From assembly GCA_025331565.1 (NCBI GenBank), contig JAFREQ010000042.1, positions 2,952,001 through 3,016,000 on the forward strand: a DNA stretch of 64,000 nt, written 5' to 3'. This DNA comes from Holacanthus passer (lineage: Eukaryota; Chordata; Actinopteri; Pomacanthidae). The notes beneath the pieces are model-generated. The model searched no databases and was not told the DNA's origin. It saw only the letters and a program-made list of their open reading frames with translations. Below, piece by piece: positions 13,101 through 25,958 of this stretch. Numbering within the stretch: the stretch's first letter is position 1; each line of letters opens with the position of its first letter. The position numbers were made by a program, and so were the translations under genes.

Positions 13101-14974
13101 TTTAAAAAAGATATACTGGATGTAATGGATTACTTTTGGTGCGTGCAAATCTATGCAAGCTGAGTTTTACATTATACTGAAATCAGTGTATTAGTTGGAG
13201 ATTGTTTTGCAGCAGCACAAAGAATTTGACAATTACAGCAATTACAAATATTAATAAAACACATTTGTTGCCAAGCCAGATTTAATAATTAGCACCATAT
13301 TACATTACAGTTATATATTTGAGACTCTCTGGAGGAGCATTTACAGTGAATATTTCATCCTTTATAAGTGTTCATTTATTTGCTCTGCACTTTCCCTCTT
13401 GCACCGAGGCTGAGGGGTTCACAGCCTCAGCGTTCAGGCGGCAGAGTCCCAGAGTGAGCACACTCTTATTATGAAGTATAAATCTAACAGTTGGAGGCTG
13501 GTGTGCTGCACATCCACAGACCAGGACACAGCTCACCGATTCTCTAATTGGAGTGGGGAAGTCACTCCAGCGACGCCGTGCAGCGGCGGCAGCAGCACTT
13601 TGGAGTTAACAGGTGCAGTTTTTAAAGTTAACATCGAGTCAAGTCTCACTCACTTCTGCTCTCACACACTCTCAAGCCAACTCCACCTGAGCACCTCCAA
13701 AGTGCAAACACACTCGTTTGTAATGAGAATAATTAATGACATTACAAGTATTACTTTACTACTCAAGGTCGAGGTCAAGGTCATCGGTACAGGAGTGAGC
13801 AGGTGGAGTTGCGGCGTCACCTGGTGCTGTGTAGTTTAGAAAAGCAAGAAATTTTGAGAATCAAAAATAAAGAGTATTTTAAAAATAAAGGTAGCTTTTC
13901 TGTAAAATAAGTACAAATATCACGACAACAGTGCAGCTGACTGATTGTCAAAGTGTCGACTGTGTGAGTGTAACGCACCAACATCTGTGTCTCCTCAGTG
14001 TAACAGAGAGACGGTGCAAAGACTAAAGCATGAGACTAGAATATAAAATGTGGCAGGAGAGCTTAATGGCGTTGCACTGAATCAGTGACACACGGCTGTG
14101 ACGGCGTCGTGTTGCTGCACGTTGTGGCACATTGCACCGAACGGACGAGATAACACTGAAGATATGCGGGAGAAGAATCAGCAGCAGCTCTCTGCAGCAA
14201 CAGATTTTACAGTCTAACGGGGATCAGCTCTTAATGAGGATTTCAGAGGTGAAAGAAGGGAAATAAACATGGAGGCGATGTGGTGCAACATGTGGACCAG
14301 AGGTGGGGACGCTTCCATTACGTGTCCATCTGTCTGCGCGTCTCCCGCTCCGCGACTGTACAGCAGACCTTACAGTTTGATGTATAAATGACTCTGTTCC
14401 TCCAAACAAACAAACAGCGTGTGCATGCATGCGTGATAAGAAACACTCTCTTGGCCTCCATCCATTCAGGCCTCGCCCCAGCCTTCTCCATGAGTGACAC
14501 ACTGACTAATACACAGACAGATAAACACTCACGCTGACAAACACGATAAGGCTTTGCCCACGAAACACTGACACGGACTGACTGATGGACGTCTCCATGG
14601 AGACCAGTCACCAAGACTGACACCGTGTCTCTCGCAGCCGAACGCCGTGCCAGCTGAATCAGAGAGGTGAGGGAGGGGGGAGATAAAGAGACCGTGCGGC
14701 ATCACAGCCATCACAAAGCAGCGGTGAAATATTCCAGCGTGTGGACGCGGCGCAGATCCGGTCCGACGAGAGGCCGCGTTCGATCTGCTCCTCTCACACC
14801 TCGGCCTCACCCCATCACTCACACCTCCCCATCACTCCTTCTCCTCTCCATCCTTCCTCTCTCCTCCTCTCGCCCCCTTTCCTGTCCTCCACCTCAGGCA
14901 TGTTTATTTCCACACCTCACCTCCTCTGCTGATCTCTCCACCCTTCTCCTCTCTGCGGGTTCTTCTCTCCACCC

Positions 14975-15017
14975 CTCTCTCTCTCTCTCTCTCTCGCGCT
15001 CTCTCTCTCTCTCTCTC
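14975..15017. repeat. (CT)n tract
   Basis: CT dinucleotides, interrupted once by CGCG, form part of a pyrimidine-rich zone from about 14820 to 15020. This zone produces a 201-codon plus-strand open frame that is not credible as a gene. Confidence 0.85.
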
Positions 15018-15056
15018 CCACGCTGTGCAAAATGGAAGCTCTCACAGAGACCTGAG

Positions 15057-15084
15057 GTTGCCATAGTAACCTGCCATAGTAACC
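15057..15084 (+). promoter_or_regulatory. Tandem RFX X-box-like sites
   Basis: GTTGCCATAGTAAC at 15057-15070 fits the RFX X-box: two half-sites, GTTGCC and AGTAAC, separated by 2 bases. A second CTGCCATAGTAAC follows at once, with the same right half and an imperfect left half. Position beside a CT tract and a CpG-rich block (15100-15180) is compatible with a regulatory element, but binding is inferred. Confidence 0.4.
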
Positions 15085-18000
15085 ACTCACCATCTTGCGT
15101 GTCTCCGTCACGCCGGCGGGGGCTCGGGGCCCGTCCGCGGCCCCGCTCTGCAGCTCCCAGAGCGGGGCGTCACTTCAGCGAACCCTGCAGCGTGACGGAG
15201 AAGTCCCTGGATCGAATCTGTCGCTGCCTCACAAAACTTCCACATGACATGTCTGAGGCAAGTGATGACTGATGGCTGACAAAACAACTGTCTGCAGGTC
15301 AGTTTGGTGTATTATTAGACGTAGGTCACCACGGGCTCAGAGCTGAGAGCAAAACTGTCTGTGAAGGCTTCAAACAGGCTTTTATGGTTTCCAACTTTAA
15401 CTGTTGACAAAAGATCAAATTAGGACTCACTTGAACTTTAGGTGCAACAAATAACCCGAATCAATTAACAGACATTTTTACAAGAGTCCACGCAGGGAAA
15501 TTGGAGCCTCACTGCTGCACCACCCAACCCAAAGATACCACAAGAGAAAAGTGCAAGAGGGGCAAAATATATAAATAAACTAGTACAACTGAGTCAACAC
15601 TCTACACGTTTCGCCGAGAGTCTGGGGAGCGGGAAAACAAACAGTGAAGGTATGTTTGGTTCACGTGATGACACCGAGAGTAATCGACCTAACCGCACGG
15701 ACGAATCTGTGATTTATCACGGCGACGGCGTGGAGCTCCACTAACTACCTCCTCTGTGGCTGTTAGCGGCCTCCGGGGATCACTGCTGGCATGTCTCATC
15801 GCCCCCTTCTGGAGCCGCCACCTCGCCATCAGCGCTGACCACCCCCTCCCCTCGCCAGTCCCCACCCCTGAACCACCGCTTCGCCCTAAAAATACGACAA
15901 CCTCCAACCAGATCCAAAAAAGGACGTTTGATTATGTGTCATCTTGTGCGACAGTGCGCCCACGCTTCTCTCCAGGCGCCTCATCGTGATCTCTGAGAGA
16001 AAGCGAACCTGTCTGTGTCAGGCTTGAATCACAAGGAGCGAGAGAAAAAAAAAACGAGGAGATAAAAAAACTGTTAAGCGTCACACTTTGGTCATCGGGG
16101 TTATAATTTCATGTTTACTGCTCCTGTTGCCGTCGACATCATCAATATTTATACTGTCATCATCATCGGCATCAGTATGCCACTACTGTTGTGCCTCCAG
16201 CCGGCGCAGCCAGTCAGCGAGGCAGACAGAGGAAAGGCCCCAGCCTGACTCTGCAATGCTGTATTGAGCTCTTATGCCGTCACTGACCCGAAACAAACTC
16301 CCTCAAGACTCTGCGCCTGGATGCGGCCAAGCCGGCAGTAGCTGCAAAGCATGCTGGTCACTGAGGCCTGACTGCCTTCATTAGCCAATCACATTTACTA
16401 ATACTTAATCTAACCAGGAGAAGATATCGCTTCTGTTTGCCAAACTCAATATGAGACACGCAGGCCCGACTGCTCTCTCCGGCCAGCTCATTTCAAACAG
16501 CACGAGCTGAACGGCGTCCTGAACCGTTTCAGTCTCTCATCGACGCCATGACTCCCTGCTTTTGACTTTACTAACAGACGATTGGATGTTCGGATCGAGC
16601 GCCGCCAGACGGCTCTCCCGCGGCGAGGGGGGAGGGGAAAGGAGTCGCCTCGGTCCATTTTTCAGGCGTCCCTTCTCCACTTTAGGTCATGATGAGAATA
16701 TATTCCTCAGGGGAAATCTCACCATTTCTAATTATGTCAATTCAATGGATTATAGCATTCATTTTGGGTCATTAACCATTGCCATTCTTCCAACTATTAT
16801 TCAATAATTAATGCCCGGACAGTCATCATGATCCCCGAAGGGCCAACACCCAGGCCTGGACAGGAGACTCAATCAAACCAATCATGGCTAATTATATCCA
16901 CCCCGCCATCATAGGCGGCTTAGCATTTCAGCCGTGGACGGGTCAGCGCTCATGCACTCCCAACCCATCGGTCACCGAGATTCAAATCGTGCTATATCAT
17001 GCGCAAAAACAGAATCTCAGATCTCCGGGGTTCGGGCGGGGACGCGTGCGACGCGATCCCAGCGTCTCAGATGGAGGCTCGTCGCGCTGCATTATTAAGA
17101 GACAGCCGGAGGTCGCTCCCACAGTTTTCAGCCTCTCGCGGCCGATCGCCGTCTCTCTCTCTTCACCCTTCAACCTGCGCGCATCAGCAAAGTCGTGCAG
17201 CCATCAATCAATGACGCCCGCGCCCTATGAAGAGATCAGCGACCAGCTTGGCCTGATTAGAGCCGTTTTAGTGTCATCTATAATCTCCGTCTCTCTCTTG
17301 CTCTCCGACTGTACTGTACAGGCATAAACACACATGCGTGCACAAACGCACACTCACACAGACACCAAATTTAGGGCAACAGTTACTCTCTTTGCATTCT
17401 AATGGAGCAGCAGAGACGTCCCTCAGAATTAATGCAGTCCTTTGTCCTTTTATGTACAGTGAGGGGACGAGGAAAGGCAAACTACACTTTAACCAGATTG
17501 AAAGCATCCTGGCTTCGTTTGAGAGGAATCGTTGACATTGGGCAATATTTCAGGGGGTAATCATTTATATGCTCGACTCCTCTCGTGCCCTTTCCCACCT
17601 CGCGTGTTTGTTTTTGGGAGGATTTGCTGTGACTTTTCCACATCTCCTCTGGAAATAATCCGCAACGGCTCCACAAATCCAGCGGCGTCGGAGCAGCAGG
17701 GGGCCGAACATTATCTCAAAGTCACACCTTCCCTCTAGGCCAGGTGTGCGGGTGTAATTTACCATGTCCCTGTTAACCTGCTTGCTTGTTTTCATCAAGC
17801 TCATCGGCCATGCATAAGTGGTGCGCCTCGGAAATTAAAGAGCAGCCTGGCCCGGTTCCTCAAATGACTGAAATCGTTCAGCCGGTGCTTAATTTGCAAC
17901 ACAGGAAGGTTTTATGGGACACATGTGCCAATGTGTTGAAATTAACGGTTGACAGTTAAAATTAGTAAGATGACCGTTATCTGCTCTCATTTTCAAGTTG

Positions 18001-19894
18001 TCATATGGGGGGAAAAAGTTCAGGATGTCCTTTCCCTGCTTTCTTACAGGGAAACATAAAATCCACAAAAATGTCTTTCCTTTGAGACAACGATGAAGAA
18101 CTTGAAGCCACCAGTGGAAAAGTCCAAATATGGAGTCTGTCACAGGTGCACGATCCTTAAAGGGGGAATAAACTGAATAAAACATGCCACCTGAATCTCA
18201 TTAACTAATCTGTGTTAACCTTTCCCGGTGAATCACGACATTGTTCAATCTTAATAACATGCACATCAGGTCAAGAGGTGTCATGACTTTGATCCTTCAG
18301 GACGTTGTGCCACTGACTTCCAGGCCTTTACTCATTCAGAACAGCTCGTCCCTGAATTTCTCTGCCACTTAGTTCCCAAGAACGAGGCTTCACATGACAC
18401 CCCATCACAGACACCGACTCCACCAGCTTCTTGTTTTCCTTCGAGTGGCTCCATTCTCATCAATGGCCGCCTTTTATTAACCTGCTCCACTTTGAATTCG
18501 GCTCGGGCGACGCTTCGGTCGGGGGAGGTGGAGGAGGTTCGGCGACAAAGTTCAACACGAACAAATTCCACTGACATTTTGGCCTCGCTTTTGCAGCAGC
18601 GAGACGTCTTGATATTTTGAAGCGCTGCCCCGAGCTGGAGGACCTTGCCTTTAAATGTGATATCATGTGACAGGCCTCTCGTGAAGCCGGGGCCCTCGCG
18701 GTGACTGGTGCTGCCGCGCACAGCTCGCGATCAGCTGGGAAAAAAGAAGCCTCACTTCCTGACTTTTGAACATGAAGCTCACAATATGATTGAACAAAAT
18801 ACATACTTTTACAGGCGGCATAAAAACTTACCATCCCCTTAAAGTTTTACGTCTGTGTAGGGCTATTTTGGATCTAATGGAAAGAATAAGCTTCCAAAGC
18901 GAGGCCTCATAAACGGTATGTGTCATGGTCATTCACTTGACGGTTGAGCTACGATGGTGTAGAAGTTTACAGGTGCTGTAACCAGCACTAAATCTAATAC
19001 GGTTGCATGAATAAAAATTACAGGACATAAAATGCAAGCGGCATAAACGGCCTGAGGGGGTAACAAAAAATTGAAATGACACCAGCCATCTTACAGTAAT
19101 GTGTTGGACCAAAATGCCTCACAGCACAAATTCCTCCAAATTCTCCTTCAGCTTCCTCCGTCCTCACATGCAAATCTGCAAAAACTTGCAGTGTCGGAGG
19201 GGGGCTCTCGACACCCCACCCCTCTCTTGTCTAATCCTGCCCCAGTGCCCCACTTCACCTTCCAACACCCCATTAATAACTTATTCTCTCTATCATAAAA
19301 CTCAAGAGATCATCCAGCTGGTCCACAGCTCACACACACACTGCCAAGCAATCTCCTCCTGCCAGTCCCAGCCTGTTCGGATTTCTCTCCAACGCCGCAC
19401 ATTAGCATTTAAATCCTCTCATAACCGTATCATTGTGTTGCAGATAGAGGCAGTAGATCTTCATTCATCAGTCCTAATCTATCTGCTCCTTGTTCTCAGC
19501 CGGAGGGGCCCCAGGCTCTGACTCACAGCTTAACCCACCGCGCATAAGCTGCAAGGTGCCTGCGCATTTTCCTCCAAATCTGGGGTCATCGGCGGGGGCC
19601 AGGGAGGGTAACGAACCCCCAACACGCAAATTAACACTGGAAAACGGTCCGATTAGGGAGGTTTCATTGAGTGTGTTTGAGTGAGAGCTGCAGTTAACCG
19701 GATCAAATATTAAGCCCTGTCAACAGCTTGTGCTCCAGTGGAGGCTCCTCTCATCTCCAAGGTTAGATTAACTTGCATTGAAACACAAAGAGCCAATGAA
19801 CAAAAAGACTAAACCAAAGCTGGGGATGAAAGAAAAGTTTGATTTGTGCATAAGAGCCAAATCAGGTCATGCAAATTAATTTATTTACCCAAAT

Positions 19895-19926
<32 letters not shown>

Positions 19927-20063
19927 TATCTGTCTGGTCATACATGTAATTCCTGGATATCAGCCACCTTTTACATCCGTGCACAGTCATGCACACAAGG
20001 ACAGTTCACACATCACACATCAGGTCATGAATGCGGATTTCAGTTCAGTTTGTTGCGCCTGGA

Positions 20064-20066
<3 letters not shown>

Positions 20067-20099
<33 letters not shown>

Positions 20100-20116
20100 A
20101 CACACACACACACACA
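20067..20116. repeat. (CA)n microsatellite
   Basis: CA repeat with one TGA interruption near 20098, about 90 bases from the putative lrrc4b first-exon donor. Confidence 0.92.
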
Positions 20117-20203
20117 GAGCAGACAAACAGAACGAGAGCACATGAATCTGCATCTCGGCTGAGCTGAATGTCACAGATTCAGGGGCTGATGGGAGAGACT
20201 CAC

Positions 20204-20440
20204 CTTTCTTTCTTGTGGATGCTGAGGTGCTGAAAAGCTCCAGACTCCGAGACCTTCCTCCAATAACAGCGTATTCCACTGCAGAGCCGCCGCCGACGCT
20301 GTCTCCCTCTCCTCTCCCTCCTCTCCTCTCTCTTTCTCCTCTGTCTCCCTCTCTGTTCCTCCTCTCTCTCTCTCGCTCTCTCTCTCTCTCTCAGATTGAT
20401 TCAGCCTCTCCAAGCGCTGCGCTGCCACCGCTGGTAATGA
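20204..20440 (-). other. lrrc4b: Tentative lrrc4b 5'-UTR exon 1
   Basis: On the minus strand the sequence ...AAAG|GTGAGTCTC at 20204/20203 is a near-perfect splice donor. Upstream of it is a leader-like segment with GGCGGCGGC and a GA-rich stretch (20300-20390), with no long open frame of known type. The nearest downstream minus-strand exon with a matching strong acceptor is the lrrc4b ATG exon (acceptor at 1086), implying an intron of about 19 kb. The 5' boundary is not visible. This could instead belong to an unrelated non-coding transcript. Confidence 0.35.
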
Positions 20441-20825
20441 GGATTGTCTCCTAAATCTTCAGGTGGATGAAACCACCAGTGAGGGGACTTCACCTCACCG
20501 CTGGATGTGCAACTTTATTTATTGACTCAATATTTTTTGTGCATGCAAAAATATATCAATGCATGCATTCTGCAGACACACCATGCACGGTGCAAGCAGG
20601 AGCCAGACAGCCTATGGCACAGGCTTAAATATTAATAACCCAAAATGAGATGACATAATAAACAAATGCATCCACTACAATAACAATAATTATAATTAGA
20701 TGAAGTTCTTGTTCTTGTCATTTTTCCATTTCAGTCCACTCACATGTGTCCATACGCTCATATCTCTGTACCATGATGATGCTGGTGTTTACAGCTTGTT
20801 ACAGGGAGCATTTGCAGCTTGGCCG

Positions 20826-20839
20826 GTTCCCTTGGCAAC
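20826..20839 (+). promoter_or_regulatory. X-box-like palindrome
   Basis: GTTCCCTTGGCAAC has a perfect right half-site (GGCAAC) and a one-mismatch left half for RFX factors. It lies about 390 bases upstream of the tentative lrrc4b first exon. Confidence 0.3.
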
Positions 20840-21214
20840 ACTCAAGCACACAGAGCCCGAGCCCCACCTGTTCAGCATCACCTGACTGGATCCGAGTCCG
20901 GCTCCCGTCACATGTCGTGGTACATGCAGCACACATGCAGGTGAGGATCAGAGATGGAGGGAGAGATGAGATTGTGTGTTTGTTCTTTTCTGTGATTGAT
21001 CTCAAGTGAGAGCAGTTTAGCCGAGACCGTCCAGGGATATGAGAGTGGGGGGGTTGTTGCATAATGGGGGGGGGGTTTAAGGTCAGGTTAAGGTTACAGG
21101 TCTGATCAAGGTTGTCAATCACCTCAGCAGGATATTAACATGAGGACACATGTGAGAGAGTGGGTGGGCTGTGTCCATCAGATAGCAGAGGGGAAGAAGG
21201 GGGGAGGTCGACAG

Positions 21215-21216
<2 letters not shown>

Positions 21217-21249
<33 letters not shown>
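21217..21249. repeat. (GT)n microsatellite
   Basis: A pure GT run followed by GGGGGGTG. Confidence 0.93.
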
Positions 21250-21678
21250 GGGGGGTGTGTTCAGACGGGTGATTAGTGCTGGATTGATAACGTTCTATAT
21301 CGAGACTCAGAGGATCGCTCTTTCCCACATCCTCGCACCTCAACGCCAGCTCTCCATCACTGGCACGTGTTCTCGCACACACTCCTCACACACACGTGTC
21401 GTCCTTCCATCACACACAAACACACAGAGGAGCATGATTTAGAAAGGGGGGGTAATGACTGACCCCTGCATATTCAGTCTGGATGCAGCAACAGGGTGTC
21501 CAACCTGTTTCTCCTCTACTCAACGCTCTGCCTGGTCTCGGCCACTTTATGTTATATGTTGTGGCTCATTGACCCCCCCACTCTGCGGTGAGGGTCCAGC
21601 AGCGTCCACAGTCCGTCCAAGTCCTCTGTAATTCCAACAACAACGTCTCTCGCTCAGTGCTTTTGCATTGCGTCGCTC

Positions 21679-21852
21679 CTTCCTCTCTCTCTCTCTCTCT
21701 CTCCCTCCCGCCTTCCTGCCTCCCTCCCTCTCTCTCTCTATTAAATTTCCAGTCACACAACAGTGCAGTGGATATCCCTCCCTCTCTCTAACTCTCACAC
21801 ACTCTCCGCTGCCACATCCCTCCCTCCCTCTCTCCCTCCCTCCCTCCCTCAC
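21679..21852. repeat. CT / CCCT-rich low-complexity region
   Basis: Several CT runs and CCCTCC-type units, interrupted by a short unique segment, extend over about 170 bases. Confidence 0.8.
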
Positions 21853-24799
21853 ACATACATACCTCAGTAGTCTGTGGAGGTGTTGTCGTCGTCCTGGATC
21901 TCTCCCTATCGCTCGCTCTTGATATTGACGGTTCTCTCCCTCCTTTTACTTTGAACCTCTCAATCTCTCTCACTCTTCATACAAGGCTGCTCTCTTTTCA
22001 CCTCCAGTTGTCTCACCCCCCTCCCTCCCTCCCCTCCTCCTTGCCTCATTATTTAAAAGAGCCCCCTCACATTTCCTCCTCTTCCTCCCCAGCCCTCTCT
22101 GTTTGTATCTCTGTGCTGCAGTGTCTGCTCAGGCTGCACGGTGTCGAGTCGAGCCTCCCCTCCTCTCCCTCCCTCGCCGTGGTGGGTGTGCGGGGCTCGC
22201 TCCATCAGGCCAGCCTTTAACTGACTGATTGAGTGGACACCACAGGCCAATGAATGAATAAAGATGGGAGCCACTGTGAGGATTAATGCGCCTCATATGA
22301 AGACAGAAAGCTTGCCATCCAGTATTTCTCCTCTGCCCTGTGGATGAGGCTGCTCTCTCCTCCTGTGCTCTGCCTCGTGTTGCTGTGTGTTATGCTGTGC
22401 TGGCATATTGGTTGAGAGACGTGCGGGCGCCGTCTTTGCCCCGGGTTATGTTCAGGTCCCGGGGCCTCGGCGGCAGTCGCTGCGCCGGGGCGAAACCTCT
22501 GCCGTCGCCGTGCTGCGCTGGAACGGCGTGGCGAGAGGAAGTGGGGCAGATACGCCGACGGTGTCGAGAACACGCCGCCTGCCTTTCTCCTCCCACTGTT
22601 TCTGCATCTTCCCCCTCCTTCCTCGCACGCTATCTCAAGACCGAACTCTCCGCAGCCTCCGAGGCCCTAACTGAGCCCTGATCCGTATCTGATGGTGAAA
22701 CAGCACGCCACCGGCTGCAGAGACTCCAACCTGTGTGATACCAAATTGAACATTCGGGCCGTCGTGACTAGCAAGCGAGGGTTGAACGCTCTGACGCTTA
22801 TGCCTGTGTACACCCTGAAACAATGTGTTTTCACCTGCAGAGAAAAGAAGAAGCTCCTTTAAACACAGAGTTAACCAAGCTTGTGTCTCCACCACTAAAG
22901 CCAATACTCCTCCCTTATCAGGAGCAGCTCTATCTGGCAACCGCATCCATTAGGACCGATAGCGCCATTGATCTTCACGCACCCGGGCCAAGTGGACCTC
23001 AACCACCAGCCCCTGAAGACAAATCCAATTTTAGGTGTTATATGCTCCTCCGACCCGCACCCTCCTCCTAATCTCCCCGTGTGCAGGCTAAATTCATCCA
23101 CCGACCACCACGACCATCACAACACGTTTCCTCTCTGTGTGGCCAGGCTTAATAATAATGTCTCTGCCGCTGCTCCGTCGCTCGCTCCTGTCAACACCTC
23201 CTCCGGCAGGGCGTAAAACAAACTCTGTCCCTGGGCCTATAAAGCCCGTTCTGCTGAGGTGATGCCACCGGCTGTATAATCTTCATCTCTAGCCCACGGC
23301 CTCGCCTACCTGGCCCCAAACCGGTCCACCGCCTCCGTCCTCCTGGAGACAACGGGGACAAACAGCATTTTCATTTTAGGCCACGGCTGCTCTGACCCAG
23401 AGTGCTTTGCAGCAAAGGGCAATCAGACGTTGGTCATATGGAAGGAAATGTTCAGGGATATTGTCTAACAGCTAAGTTTAAGTTAATCACATTAAAAAGT
23501 TCACTTAATCACATTTTTAATGCAAATGTCATAAATCTATATGAGGGACATAAAAGGAAGTGTCCATCCTCAGAGGCTTCATGTTGAGATGTTTAAAGGA
23601 TTACAGGAGTACTGTCCACTCTTTCCATAAGTGATTTCCATCTGTGTCCTAATTGAATATTATATATAAGTATATTTACATTATGTACCGATTTCAGCAG
23701 TTTGTATACAAGATGTTTTTTGCAAACAGTAAACTTTTTTGAGTCACTTATTATCTTACTGAATATTACCAGTACCATCACCCCACGATTCATTCCAATT
23801 ATTAGTAGGTCATGGTTTCTGTTGCATTGTGGGATCGTTCTTCTATCAAAACCACAAACCAAACTATTTTTGCCTGCCTGCATTGTTAAGTTTGTCCAGT
23901 GTGAACTTTCCACAGACTCAAAATGTGGTTTGAATTACAGCATTACAGAACAGTGAGCTTTATTTCACTGGATATTTCTCACCCTGCCTGAACCTGTTGC
24001 ATTATGGGAGTGCAGGTGTACGTGGAGTGAACATCAGCTGTAGAGATGAATAGTTACAGCAGCAGAATGAGCGGCGCTGCATTGCATTCTGGTCTACATC
24101 AGGTTCTGGGGTCAAATTGATCATTAAAGGGAATTCAATGATTTGAGATAAATATTTCCACCTCACACTGCAGAGCAGACAGAAAGAGATTTGGTAGAAG
24201 GCAAACTGGTCTCAGCTTCGTTTTCTGTTGACCTTCCTGTACTAAGCAAACAGCCTGTGTTCTGTTTTTGACTTTTTTTAATGCACGCTTCAGTTTCGTG
24301 ATCTTATGAGAAAATGATGGTGGTTATTAGAAATTTAAAGGATCTTAAAGGTGTGAGACTTTTATGACATATCACAAAGTAATCTTTATATTTGCCGTCT
24401 GCAGACCTGATCTGGGGTAAAGTGCAAGAATTCACTGGTGCAGTGAACTTTTGTGGGTCTAAACATTGTGACACTTGAGTGTAAAATACAGTGTTGTGAA
24501 ATATCTGAGTTGTATCTACATCACTAAGTTACTTCAATCGGAAAGTTTAGTTTTTATAGGTTGTTTTGTTTGTGTCATTTGACCCAGAATTATGGAAATG
24601 TGAACTTTTTTTAAACCGTAGTCGCACAACTGTTCCTCACAGGAGAAGCAGCACTCGCAGCTCTTTTTAAACTTTTAACATTACAGTGATGCTTTTCTTC
24701 TAATTCAGATTTTAACAACATTGAAATAAAGGTCTGATATATGTGAGAGTCTTGGCAAAGCCTGCTACCCATAGAGAACATGCTCTCTCTCTCTCTCTC

Positions 24800-24935
24800 T
24801 CTGGGTGAACGAGGCCCAGATGGCTTTGATGGCTCCCATCAACAGCCCTGCATCCCCATATTCCCTCAGCAGCCCCCACACGACAGCCCAGGGGACGTGA
24901 TCTCCACGTCCACAAAGCACGAGAACACAGCTGCC
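24800..24935 (-). mobile_element. Decayed non-LTR retrotransposon RT fragment
   Basis: Minus-strand translation gives a degraded reverse-transcriptase segment. FVDVEI in one frame, then DHVPWAVVWGLLREYGD and GLLMGAIKAI in another, line up with the usual teleost LINE stretch FVDLEKAYDRVPRG..LWGVLREYGV..LLRAI. The frame changes between the blocks, so it is inactive. It is truncated at a CT microsatellite (24780-24802). The LINE clade (Rex1/L2/RTE-like) is not determined. Confidence 0.6.
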
Positions 24936-25920
24936 TCCACAAAGGAGGATCTGAACATTACTCACCCTGTTTCATTCTCTCCAACCTTCCCAAGAGTAAA
25001 GGAAAAATCAAACTGGAAACGAGGGGCAAGGCCTTCTGGAACGGGGACTTCAGCCAGACGTTCCCAGGTCTGTCTCTCAGAACTGATCCAACTCCAACCA
25101 GACAGACATATGGACGTAGATCAGATAGTACGAGCTGAACTTTAGCAAAACATATATGGTGTTCGTTATGGAAGTTCAGAAATCCACAACTGGAACATCA
25201 CTTGGGCTCAGATCTGGCAGGACGTTCTTCCCAGAAATCAAGTAGTCACAGTCATCAGTAGGAGATTAATTCATGGACTCAGGGACACTTTGTAAAACTG
25301 TTGTGGGTAAATGTGTAACACACTGTCCACACCTACTGTATCACCATGACGACGTACTAACTCTGTGTGTCATGAAGGGGAAATATAATGGACCCAACTG
25401 GAACCAGCTCTCATATGTTTATATGGAAAAACATAAAATAATTCTTTTCTTGAAGTTAAGTCTTTCAGTATTGATTTTTAAAAATCTTTATGGGGATGTT
25501 TGCCAAACGACCATCATGACTGGAGGTGGGTTTAGTCACCATTTTATTTACCACTACAGTTCATCATATGGACCTATGAACATTTTTGCCGTTAATAAAA
25601 GAGATACTGAAAAACTTATGAGCTCAGGCAGGCGCTAATAGCTCGTTAGTGAGATAGAGGCAGATAGATGGAGATGGAGAGAGAGAGAGGGTGAGTGAGT
25701 GAGAGGAAGATAAAGTGAAGCTAAGCCGGGCTCCGAGGGCCGGCCAGTGATTAAGGGATGGGAGGGATGAACACCAGCCACTGAGGGACTAGTGTCTATC
25801 TGTGTGAGTCCATGTGAAAGCGGGGCTGAGGAAAAGCTCAGAAACAAGAACCCACTGTCACGGTATCTTAGCAACCGTCTCTGTCTCCCAGGTGACAGGG
25901 ACTGACATCACTTCCTGTTG

Positions 25921-25924
<4 letters not shown>

Positions 25925-25956
<32 letters not shown>
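25925..25956. repeat. (GT)n microsatellite
   Basis: A pure GT run that opens a 134-codon plus-strand frame downstream with no recognisable homology. Confidence 0.93.

Positions 25957-25958
<2 letters not shown>

Larger units (their letters stand above)
1097..20203 (-). other. Probable large lrrc4b first intron, non-coding
   Basis: No recognisable coding exon is present. The open frames here are short, overlapping and on both strands, and are mostly produced by CT/GA or GC-rich tracts. Contents are AT-rich stretches, simple repeats, an RFX-type X-box pair near 15057, a full CRE palindrome at 10094, and unique-looking blocks near 16690-16990 and 17640-17900 that could be regulatory. Assignment as intron depends on the tentative first exon at 20204-20440; otherwise this is upstream intergenic DNA. 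Confidence 0.4.

Noticed and set aside
14667..15272. 201-codon plus-strand frame, the longest in the window
   Set aside because: Pro/Ser/Leu-rich low complexity created by CT tracts; several frames overlap and no domain is visible.
22340..22681. GC-rich frames of 95-113 codons
   Set aside because: Overlapping on both strands with Arg/Ala/Pro-rich content, typical of GC-rich non-coding DNA.
25273..25638. 121-codon plus-strand frame with mixed amino acid composition
   Set aside because: No recognisable domain, no splice-site or promoter context, and AT-rich sequence; chance frame most likely.
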